Virus record (IMG/VR): IMGVR_UViG_3300050018_000092
Coordinates: 1 to 22,130 of that record
From: a virus
Length of the DNA stretch: 22,130 nucleotides
Strand: one strand, 5' to 3'
Positions 1 through 6,626 of this stretch are shown here, one piece after another. The notes beneath the pieces were generated by a model that worked only from the letters and a program-made list of their open reading frames with translations, did not search any database and was not told the origin of the DNA. Made by a program: the position numbers and the translations under genes. The number at the start of each line of letters is the position of its first letter. Position 1 is the first letter of the stretch.

Positions 1-10
1 GTTGTCACCC

Positions 11-1348
11 ATGCGCAGCGCCAAACAAATCAAACCGCAGTCCCCGTCCTTCGCCGTCGAGTGGTGGCTGATTGGCCGCGTCACGCCGTATCCGAACAAC
101 GCCCGGGTGATTCCTGCGTCGGCAGTTGAGAAGGTCGCGTCCTCAATTCGGGCCTTCGGGTGGCGTCAGCCCATCGTGGTCGATGCCGCTGGCGTGATCA
201 TCGTTGGGCACGTTCGTCTACTGGCTGCACAGTCGATGGCGATGACCGAAGTTCCCGTTCACGTCGCGCTCGATCTCACGCCCGGCCAGGTGAAGGCGTA
301 CCGACTGATGGACAATCGGTCCCACGATGAGGCGACGTGGGATTTGGATCTGATTGGGCCGGAGCTTCAGAGCATCCAGGAACTGGACAGCGATTTCGAT
401 TTGGCGTTAACCGGGTTCGATCAGGATGAGTTGAACGCCTATCTGTTCCCGGAGGAGGAAACCAGCGGGGAAGAGGATCTGGTTTCTCTGCCGCCGGTCG
501 TGCCGGTCACTCGGCCCGGCGACTTGTGGCTCTGCGGTGAGCACCGCGTGCTCTGCGCGGATTCAACCAGCCCTGAGGCGGTCGCTCGGTTACTCGGGGA
601 TCGCAAACCGTTTCTGATGATCACGGACCCACCGTACGGAATCGAGCTGGATTCAGAGTGGCGGGATCGAGCCGGGCTGAACGGCTGCGGACCCGCTGAG
701 GCGAGCTACATGAAGCACCGCACCGAAGGCCACACTCAAACGGAAATCTCGGGCGACACGCGCGCGGACTGGTCGGAAGCCTTCGCGCTGGTGCCAAGCC
801 TTGAAGTGGGGTATATCTGGCACGCATCGAAGTTCACGCGCGAGGTCCTCGACGGCTTGCTGCGAATCGGTTTTCTGCATCACCAGCAGATCATCTGGAA
901 CAAGGGGCGCACCGTGCTCACGCGCACGCACTACTGGTTTCAACATGAGCCGTGCTGGTACGTCCGAAAGAAGAATGCGCCGTGGTACGGAAAGCCCGGC
1001 GAGAACTCGACGATCTGGGATTCGCCGTCGCCGAAATTTATCATGGGCGGTTCGGATGAGGAGAAGCTCGATCACCCCACGCAAAAACCCGTCGCGCTGA
1101 TGCGGCGCCCGATTCTGAATCACACCAAGCAGGGCGAGCTGGTGTATGAGCCGTTCCTTGGCAGCGGCACAACGCTCGCCGCGGCGGAGCTGACCGAACG
1201 CGTCTGCTGCGGACTGGAGCTCGATCCGAAGTACGTCGATGTGGTGGTCGAGCGATGGCAGCGGCTCACGGGGCTGGAAGCAACGCTCGATGGCGATGGC
1301 CGGACGTTCGAACAGGTGAAATCCGAACGTGTGGGGATCGCGGCATGA
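11..1348 (+). CDS. ParB-like nuclease domain / beta-class DNA methyltransferase fusion
   Basis: Predicted site-specific DNA methyltransferase (N6-adenine or N4-cytosine) with an N-terminal ParB/Spo0J-like domain. Numbering from the ATG at 11, the ParB-like part covers about residues 20-105 and carries a GHVRLLAA box (66-73). The catalytic part has DPPY (206-209, motif IV), then a putative target-recognition region, HPTQKP (355-360) and FLGSGTT (382-388, motif I, SAM binding). The order IV before I is that of beta-class enzymes. This two-domain architecture is common just upstream of phage terminase genes, where it may protect phage DNA from host restriction or mark it for packaging (inference). 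The frame is open to the window edge, with a TTG at 2, so the true start could be the TTG or lie upstream. The stop overlaps the ATG of the next small gene (ATGA). Confidence 0.9.
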   Translation: MRSAKQIKPQSPSFAVEWWLIGRVTPYPNNARVIPASAVEKVASSIRAFGWRQPIVVDAAGVIIVGHVRLLAAQSMAMTEVPVHVALDLTPGQVKAYRLMDNRSHDEATWDLDLIGPELQSIQELDSDFDLALTGFDQDELNAYLFPEEETSGEEDLVSLPPVVPVTRPGDLWLCGEHRVLCADSTSPEAVARLLGDRKPFLMITDPPYGIELDSEWRDRAGLNGCGPAEASYMKHRTEGHTQTEISGDTRADWSEAFALVPSLEVGYIWHASKFTREVLDGLLRIGFLHHQQIIWNKGRTVLTRTHYWFQHEPCWYVRKKNAPWYGKPGENSTIWDSPSPKFIMGGSDEEKLDHPTQKPVALMRRPILNHTKQGELVYEPFLGSGTTLAAAELTERVCCGLELDPKYVDVVVERWQRLTGLEATLDGDGRTFEQVKSERVGIAA

Positions 1349-1492
1349 ATCGCCCGCTGCCACCACGAGATCGCGGAATTAGAATCGCTCATTCTTTCCG
1401 GGCACCCCGATCTGCAGGGCCTGTGCCTCGCGCTCTCGGACTGGTCGGCTGAGCTGAGGATTCTGAAAGCAGAACTGCCGCCGGATCGTTGA
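1345..1492 (+). pseudogene. Small phage ORF (about 48 aa), apparently split by a one-base frameshift
   Basis: An ATG at 1345 overlaps the methyltransferase stop (ATGA), but its own frame turns into Arg/Pro-rich low-quality sequence ending at 1452. The frame one base further on, from about 1361 to the TGA at 1490-1492, reads like a real small protein: it contains HHEIAELESLILSGHPDLQG and then LCLALSDWSAELRILKAEL, an amphipathic helical pattern, but it has no start codon. Removing one C near 1360 joins ATG-start residues MNRPL directly to HHEIAEL and gives an uninterrupted 48-aa product. I infer a one-base insertion, a sequencing error, or less likely a +1 programmed shift. The function is unknown. 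Confidence 0.55.
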
Positions 1493-1504
1493 ACCCGGCG
1501 GCGG
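1475..1504. terminator. GC-rich hairpin, possible bidirectional terminator
   Basis: GCCGCCGG at 1477-1484 and CCGGCGGC at 1495-1502 form a perfect 8-bp stem around a 10-nt loop. The stem can be extended by a G-U and a C-G pair. It lies at the end of the plus-strand small ORF and just past the end of the convergent minus-strand DUF3489 gene, the usual place for a shared terminator. There is no T-tract on the plus side and only a broken T-rich stretch on the minus side, so intrinsic termination is plausible but unproven. Confidence 0.45.
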
Positions 1505-1527
1505 CTTGGTGAGGCAGGTGGAAGGCT

Positions 1528-1956
1528 CTACTTGGCGACGCGGTATACGCGGTCGCCTGCTTCGTTTTTCGAGGACTCGATATTGATGCTGTGCTTCTTG
1601 GCGGCGATGGAAATGAAACCCCTGACGCTGTGGGCCTGCCAGTCGGTAGCCTTCATGATCTCGGCAAGGGTCGCGCCCTTGGCGCGGGCGATCATGTCCA
1701 GGATCTTCGCGCCCTTGCTCTCGGCGCGGGGGGCGGCGGCCTTGCGTTCGGGCTTGGCGGCTTTCTTCGCGGCCTTGGCTGCCTTCTTCGGCGCGGCGGC
1801 TTTGGCTTTGGCACCCTTGGCGGTTTCCTGGCCCTTGGGCGCGCCTTTCTTCTGAGTGGCAGCCTTCTTCGAGGCGGCCTTGGCGGGCGCAACGGGCGCG
1901 CCCTGTTCCGCAACGGCGGCGGATTGGGTGGTTTCGGTAACTTCGTGGTTCTTCAT
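1528..1956 (-). CDS. Lys/Ala-rich protein with C-terminal DUF3489 domain
   Basis: A 142-aa basic protein. Roughly residues 1-80 are low-complexity Ala/Lys/Pro sequence, including PKKAAKAAKKAAKPERKAA, similar in composition to histone H1 or AlgP-like tails. Residues 80-142 match the DUF3489 pattern: KGAKILDMIARAKGATLAEI, then TDWQAHSVRGFIS, then a beta-rich end, which I read as a winged-helix-like DNA-binding fold (inference). I chose the ATG at 1956, preceded by an AAGGGAT Shine-Dalgarno-like stretch, rather than the longer frame from 2004. DUF3489 proteins are frequent in phages and integrative elements. The function is unknown; DNA or nucleoid binding, or regulation of the adjacent late genes, would fit. 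It is transcribed against both flanking plus-strand genes. Confidence 0.85.
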   Translation of the reverse strand: MKNHEVTETTQSAAVAEQGAPVAPAKAASKKAATQKKGAPKGQETAKGAKAKAAAPKKAAKAAKKAAKPERKAAAPRAESKGAKILDMIARAKGATLAEIMKATDWQAHSVRGFISIAAKKHSINIESSKNEAGDRVYRVAK

Positions 1957-2051
1957 GGTGGTTATCCCTTTCTGTTCAATCGCTTGCGCGTCTCTGCGCA
2001 CCACGATTCATCACTCCGTTTGAACCGGAAAGCAAGGCAATTGTTAGTCGA
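1957..2051. promoter_or_regulatory. Divergent intergenic region (DUF3489 protein / terminase small subunit)
   Basis: Ninety-five bases separate two divergent starts and must hold the leader of the minus-strand DUF3489 gene and probably a start point for the packaging genes. I see a short dyad, TGCGC-gtctct-GCGCA at 1985-2000, that could be an operator or a small hairpin. There is no convincing -35/-10 pair on either strand and only a weak Shine-Dalgarno before the ATG at 2052. The regulatory role is inferred from position. Confidence 0.3.
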
Positions 2052-2567
2052 ATGGGAATCTCTTTACGGGCTTACGCAAAGGCGCGCGGATGCAGCCTGA
2101 CCGCTGTTCAGAAGGCGATCGCCACCAAACGGATCACGAGGCTCCCGGATGGAAGTATCGATGCGGAGCGCGCCAACCGGGAGTGGTCGAAGAACACGTT
2201 CGCCGGCCAGACGATCCGTGAAGCTACCCCACCAGAGCGGCTTCCGATGCACGAGTCCCCGGCTCCCACGGGCGATCCCGTCACTGCTTACTTGCGGGCA
2301 CGTGCGGTCAAGGAGAGTTTCCAGGCACGGACGGCTGAGCTGGATTACAAGGAGCGCGCCGGGAAGCTGATCGACGCAGCGCGGGCTTCCGAGTACGCGG
2401 CTACGTTCTCCGCGATCGTCAAGGACGGACTGATGGCTATGCCGGATCGCCTGGCTCCGATGCTGGCGGCGGTGGACGACGAGAAGACGATTCATCGAAT
2501 GCTGGGAGCTGAGATTACAGCCTTGTTACGGAAGGTGAGTAAGTCGGTCGCGGACGCGGGTCTTTGA
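2052..2567 (+). CDS. terS: Terminase small subunit (Nu1-like)
   Basis: A 171-aa protein expected to recognise the packaging site and load the large terminase subunit onto DNA. The N-terminus (about residues 1-45: SLRAYAKARGCSLTAVQKAI, then a TRLPDGSIDA turn) is a helix-turn-helix/winged-helix of the kind seen in lambda Nu1-like proteins. The middle, YLRARAVKESFQARTAELDY followed by KERAGKLID, is typical of Nu1-family small terminases, and the helical C-terminus would be the oligomerisation and large-subunit contact region. It lies directly upstream of, and overlaps or nearly touches, the large-subunit gene, which strongly supports the call. The ATG at 2052 starts exactly at the DNA-binding domain; its Shine-Dalgarno is weak. 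Confidence 0.88.
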   Translation: MGISLRAYAKARGCSLTAVQKAIATKRITRLPDGSIDAERANREWSKNTFAGQTIREATPPERLPMHESPAPTGDPVTAYLRARAVKESFQARTAELDYKERAGKLIDAARASEYAATFSAIVKDGLMAMPDRLAPMLAAVDDEKTIHRMLGAEITALLRKVSKSVADAGL

Positions 2568-2569
2568 AG

Positions 2570-4465
2570 ATGCAGCCGTTCTCGATTCACGAAGTGGGCG
2601 CCGCGGCGATGCTGCCACCACGCGACATCACGGTCGCGAAGTGGGCAGACGAGAATCGTGTCCTCACCGGCGGCGCGGCGGCCGAGCGTGGACAGTGGCA
2701 CACGCGTCCTTACCAACGCGAGCCGATGGAGGTGCTCAGCCCGGCGCATCCGTGCCGGCAGGTCGTGCTGCTTTCGGCGGCGCAGCTTCTGAAGACCGAA
2801 GTGCTGCTGAATTTCATCGGCTTCATTGCCGACGTCGATCCGGGGCCGGTGCTGGTGGTCGAGCCGCGCGCCGAGGACGCGAAGGCTCTGTCGAAGGACC
2901 GCGTAGCTCCCATGTTTCGTGCGACGCCTGCACTGCGCGGGAAGATCGCGCCCGCGAAGTCGCGCGACTCGAACAATACGACGCTGCATAAAGTTCTCGC
3001 CAACGGCGAAGGGCACATCACTTTTACTGGGGCGATCTCACCGTCCGGTCTTGCGATGCGGCCGATCAGGTATGCGTTACTCGACGAGATCGATCGTTAT
3101 CCTGCGAGCGCAGGCACGGAGGGCGATCCGGTATCGCTGGCCATCCAACGCACCTCCGAGTTCGCGCACAACAAGAAGATCGTCATGGCGTCGACGCCGA
3201 CGATCAAAGGCATCAGCCGGATCGAACTGGCGTGGCTTGAAAGCGATCAGCGCGATTACTTTGTGCCCTGCCCGAAGTGCGGTGAGTATCAGGTGCTGGT
3301 GCTGGGCGACGGCACTGGGCCGGGACTGGTGTGGCCGGAGGGGAAACCGGACGAAGCGGCATATCGCTGCGTCGGATGCCGCGAGCTGGTCCCGAACCAC
3401 GAGAAAGCGCGGATGGTCGAGAGCGGCGAGTATCGCGCGCAGAATCCTTTGTCGCCGATTCCGGGATTCCGTGTCTCGCAGTTGATCTCGCCCAAACGGA
3501 GTTGGGGATCGATTGCGGTGGAGTTCCTCGCGGCCAAGAAATCGCCCGAGACACTCAAGGCGTTCGTGAACACGGTGCTCGCAGAACTGTGGGAGGAGAA
3601 GCATGAGACTCCCATGGACGAGCGCGCATTGTGGAACCGATGCGAGCCCTTCGAGTCCGAGGCACCGGATGGTGCGGCGCTGATCACCGCCGGAGTGGAC
3701 GTACAGGCCGACCGGCTCGAGGTGGAGATCGTTGGATGGGGTCGCGACGAGGAGTCGTGGTCGATCGCCTATCACGTGATCCCCGGCGACATCATGCGCA
3801 ACGAAGTGTGGGATCACCTGGAGAGCCTGCTCACTTCCGAGTGTATGCACGAATCCGGTCTGGGCATGCGCGTGGTAGCGGTGGCGATCGATTGCGGATT
3901 CAAGGACGCGCTGGTCCTTCGGTTCACGCGCGACCGCTACGCCCGCCGCGTTTACGCCGTTAAAGGACGCCCGGGGCAGACTCCGATCTGGCCGCGCAAG
4001 CCGAGCCGTAAGAATCAGACGCCATTCTTCATGGTCGGGGTCGACGCCGCGAAGACGGCGATCTATGACCGGCTGAAGATCCAGGAGCCGGGACCGGGAT
4101 TCTGTCATTTCCCGCTTGGGCGCGAGCTGGAGTATTTCGAGCAGTTGACGGCGGAGAAGAAATTCACGCGCTACCACAACGGGTTCCCGAAGCAGGAATG
4201 GAAGAAGGCCGCCGGCGCGCGCAACGAGGCGCTCGATTGCCGGGTGTACGCCTACGCGGCGCTGTATGCGCTGTACGCGAGCGGCTTGCGTCTGAGTGCG
4301 CACTGCGACAAGTTCGCTCAGATGGCGGGCGGTCGACGCGCCGAGTCAAAGACGGTGATGCCTCAACAGGAGCAGCGCTCGCAGCCGCCGACTGAAAGCG
4401 TGCCACCCGCGCTCATCGAGCGGACGGCTCCCGGGCCGTGGGTCCCACGAAGGAACTGGTTCTGA
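2570..4465 (+). CDS. terL: Terminase large subunit, GpA (lambda) family
   Basis: A 631-aa packaging motor and nuclease. Numbering from the ATG at 2570: the ATPase part has a Walker A-type loop SAAQLLKTE (69-77), of the Q-x-x-KTE variety common in GpA-type terminases, and Walker B LLDEID (170-175). A zinc finger follows (CPKC near 234-237 and CVGC near 267-270). The RNase H-like nuclease begins at TAGVDVQADRLEVE, with candidate metal ligands Asp377 and Asp441 (AIDCGFKD), and ends with the conserved NEALDCRVYAYAA stretch. Length agrees with lambda gpA (641 aa). A TTG at 2564 overlaps the previous stop and is an alternative start. The TGA is fused to the next ATG (TGATG), implying translational coupling with the joiner gene. 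Confidence 0.97.
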   Translation: MQPFSIHEVGAAAMLPPRDITVAKWADENRVLTGGAAAERGQWHTRPYQREPMEVLSPAHPCRQVVLLSAAQLLKTEVLLNFIGFIADVDPGPVLVVEPRAEDAKALSKDRVAPMFRATPALRGKIAPAKSRDSNNTTLHKVLANGEGHITFTGAISPSGLAMRPIRYALLDEIDRYPASAGTEGDPVSLAIQRTSEFAHNKKIVMASTPTIKGISRIELAWLESDQRDYFVPCPKCGEYQVLVLGDGTGPGLVWPEGKPDEAAYRCVGCRELVPNHEKARMVESGEYRAQNPLSPIPGFRVSQLISPKRSWGSIAVEFLAAKKSPETLKAFVNTVLAELWEEKHETPMDERALWNRCEPFESEAPDGAALITAGVDVQADRLEVEIVGWGRDEESWSIAYHVIPGDIMRNEVWDHLESLLTSECMHESGLGMRVVAVAIDCGFKDALVLRFTRDRYARRVYAVKGRPGQTPIWPRKPSRKNQTPFFMVGVDAAKTAIYDRLKIQEPGPGFCHFPLGRELEYFEQLTAEKKFTRYHNGFPKQEWKKAAGARNEALDCRVYAYAALYALYASGLRLSAHCDKFAQMAGGRRAESKTVMPQQEQRSQPPTESVPPALIERTAPGPWVPRRNWF

Positions 4466-4734
4466 TGGCGCTCACGACTCTGACCGTCGCGCAACTGACG
4501 GCGAACCTGAACGCGCTGTACATGGCGTTAGGTAATCCGCTGCTCCGCGCTCGCTTTCCCGATGGACGCGAGGTGCAGTATCGAATTGTTGACGATATTC
4601 GGAAGGCCATCGCGGAAACTGAGGATGCTATCCGAGAGGCCAGCGCGCAGAAGACTAGCAAATCGACGCTCGCGGAACACCGGCGCGGGGATGGCCCGTA
4701 CGTGGCGGGGTTCCCGCCGTGGGAGCAGTGGTGA
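4465..4734 (+). CDS. gpW-like head-tail joining protein
   Basis: An 89-aa protein in the position of lambda gpW, between large terminase and portal. The N-terminal helix (TVAQLTANLNALYMALGN) is followed by a short hairpin, RARFPDGREVQYR (28-40), and a second helix, IVDDIRKAIAETEDAIREA. This helix-hairpin-helix pattern (basic hairpin, V-x-Y/F, then D-I-x-K-x-I-x-E-T/L-E) is that of the gpW family, which stabilises DNA-filled heads and makes the platform for the tail. The C-terminus (GDGPYVAGFPPW) resembles the flexible basic/aromatic tail of gpW. The ATG at 4465 overlaps the terminase stop; a GTG further upstream at 4438 is less likely. Confidence 0.75.
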   Translation: MALTTLTVAQLTANLNALYMALGNPLLRARFPDGREVQYRIVDDIRKAIAETEDAIREASAQKTSKSTLAEHRRGDGPYVAGFPPWEQW

Positions 4735-4922
4735 TGCGAATCAATCCAACCGTTATCCAATGCGACTGCGGGTCGCCGGTACTCGTGTTGAATGAGCATG
4801 GCCTGTTTACCTGCTCGAATCCGCAGTGCGTGAACTTCGAGAAGGTGTTCAAACCTATCGAGGTGAAGGCGGTCCGCTCGCAGAAGACGTATCGGGAAAC
4901 TGTTTACACGGCGGCCGAATGA
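4734..4922 (+). CDS. Mini zinc-ribbon protein (62 aa), function unknown
   Basis: A small protein with two cysteine knuckles, CDC at 10-12 and CSNPQC at 27-32, spaced as in a zinc ribbon, followed by a charged tail. It is fused to the preceding gpW-like gene by a TGATG junction and overlaps the portal start by four bases (ATGA), so it is clearly translated as part of the packaging/portal run. It recalls the Com-like mini zinc fingers that activate translation of a neighbouring gene in Mu-like phages, but I cannot claim homology; a structural or terminase-associated role is equally possible. Confidence 0.7.
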   Translation: MRINPTVIQCDCGSPVLVLNEHGLFTCSNPQCVNFEKVFKPIEVKAVRSQKTYRETVYTAAE

Positions 4923-6610
4923 ACGTTCTCGATCGAGCGATCAACTTCGTTGCGCCGCGCTACGGGCTGCGGCGGACGCAGGCTCGCATGGCGCTGGAGT
5001 TGACCGCGGGTTACCTCGACCGGCACGCTTCGCGCTTCTCCTACGACGGGGCGAGCGCGGGGCGGCGCGCGTACGGCTGGTACGCTCCGTCGACCGACGC
5101 CAACGTCGAGTTGATGGGATCACTGGTATGGCTCCGCAACCGGAGCCGGGATCTGATCCGCAATAATCCGTATGCGTCGAAGGCGATTGAGGAGTTGGCA
5201 GGCAACACGGTCGGGACCGGCATCGTGCCGCAAGCGAAGACGGGAGACGCGGGGCTCGACCGTATCATCGATGCCGAGTGGCCGTACTTCGTCGAGAACT
5301 GCGATACGCCGCAGCGGCTGGATTTTTATGGGATGCAGTCCCTGATCATGCGCACTGCCGCCGAGAGCGGCGAGGCGATCCTGCGATTCAGGCCGCGCCT
5401 GGCGAAGGACAACCTGCGCGTGCCGCTTCAGCTTCAGATCCTGGAGGCCGACTTTCTCGATCAGACCAAAACGATGGGCACGGTCAACGGCCACATCATG
5501 CAGGGCGTCGAGTTCGATCTACTTGGTCGGCGCTCGGCGTACTGGCTCTATACGTATCATCCGGGCGGCGTTCTGATTTTGAATCCGCGCGGCGGAATCC
5601 TGAGCCAGCCGATTCCCGCCGAGCAGGTGCTGCACACATATCGCGTCCTGCGGCCCGGCCAGGTGCGCGGCATTCCGTGGCTGCATCCGGTGATGATGGC
5701 GCTGCGCGATCTCGACGATTACGCCGACGCGGAACGCGTGCGCAAGAAGATCGAAGCGTGCGTGGTGGCGATGGTGACACAGCCGGAGGGGATCGACGGC
5801 TCGACGCTTGGCCTTCAGGGAAAAGACCCGCTGACTCGCAATCCGGTCGAGTCGTTTCAGCCGGGAATGACCGCGTACTTGAAGCCGGGCGAGGATGTGA
5901 AGTTCAACAATCCGCCGGTCGCGGGTGGGTATCGCGAATACAAGATGACGGAGCTGCAGGGGATCGCGGCGGGCCTGGGGATTCCCTACGAGATGCTGGC
6001 GGGCGATCTATCGCTGGTCAACTATTCGAGCTGGCGCGGCGGCCAGTTGGGGTTCCGCAACACCATCGAAGGATACCGCTGGCTGACGCTGATTCCGATG
6101 TTCTGCATGCCGGTGCGAAGGCGCGTGATCGATACGCTGGTGCTCCTGGGTAAGGTTCCGGCGAAGGCCGTCACTGATCCAAAGATCAATCTGTACGGCA
6201 CGCAGTGGACGGCACCTCGGTTTGAATCGGTGGATCCGGTGAAGGATGCCGAGGCCGCGCTGAAAGATATCCGCATCGGACGCGTCACCTGGTTCGAGGC
6301 GGTGGTGGCCAACGGGTTCGATCCCAACGCGCAGATCGAGCAGATCGCGCTGTTCAACAAGCTGATGGATAAGTACGAGATCATCCTCGACTGCGATCCG
6401 CGCAACATGACCCTACGCGGACAGGAGCAGCCCGCTGGGACCGAGGAACGAACGCCGACGAGCAAAGCCGTGGGGGGCGCGCCGAAGCCTGGCAATCAGT
6501 CGACGAGGCTCTCCGATGAAGACCTGGGAATGATCAAGGAACTGCTCGTGGCTGGCGCAACGAACCGCGCGCGTGGATGGGAATCTCCCACGCGGATGTA
6601 CTTGACCTAA
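4919..6610 (+). CDS. Portal protein, lambda gpB family
   Basis: A 563-aa protein that should form the dodecameric DNA gate at one capsid vertex. The N-terminus has the hallmark RNRSRDLIRNNPYASKAIEE segment followed by NTVGTGIVPQA, characteristic of lambda-type portals. Later come LQLQILEADFLDQ, VLHTYRVLRPGQVRGIPWLHP, DLDDYADAE and AGDLSLVNYSSWRGG, all standard landmarks of this family in the expected order. Length is close to gpB (533 aa). The ATG at 4919 overlaps the zinc-ribbon stop (ATGA) and is preferred to the upstream in-frame codon at 4826, which lies inside the previous gene. The C-terminus from about residue 500 is polar and probably disordered. Confidence 0.96.
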   Translation: MNVLDRAINFVAPRYGLRRTQARMALELTAGYLDRHASRFSYDGASAGRRAYGWYAPSTDANVELMGSLVWLRNRSRDLIRNNPYASKAIEELAGNTVGTGIVPQAKTGDAGLDRIIDAEWPYFVENCDTPQRLDFYGMQSLIMRTAAESGEAILRFRPRLAKDNLRVPLQLQILEADFLDQTKTMGTVNGHIMQGVEFDLLGRRSAYWLYTYHPGGVLILNPRGGILSQPIPAEQVLHTYRVLRPGQVRGIPWLHPVMMALRDLDDYADAERVRKKIEACVVAMVTQPEGIDGSTLGLQGKDPLTRNPVESFQPGMTAYLKPGEDVKFNNPPVAGGYREYKMTELQGIAAGLGIPYEMLAGDLSLVNYSSWRGGQLGFRNTIEGYRWLTLIPMFCMPVRRRVIDTLVLLGKVPAKAVTDPKINLYGTQWTAPRFESVDPVKDAEAALKDIRIGRVTWFEAVVANGFDPNAQIEQIALFNKLMDKYEIILDCDPRNMTLRGQEQPAGTEERTPTSKAVGGAPKPGNQSTRLSDEDLGMIKELLVAGATNRARGWESPTRMYLT

Positions 6611-6626
6611 CCACAAGGAGAAATCT

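Noticed and set aside
1591-2100. Plus-strand open frame opposite the DUF3489 gene
   Set aside because: Its Gly/Leu-rich translation is the mirror of the Ala/Lys-rich tail codons on the minus strand; the minus-strand DUF3489 domain is the credible product.
3077-4303. 408-codon minus-strand open frame under the large terminase gene
   Set aside because: It lies entirely opposite conserved terminase motifs and its translation has no recognisable domain.
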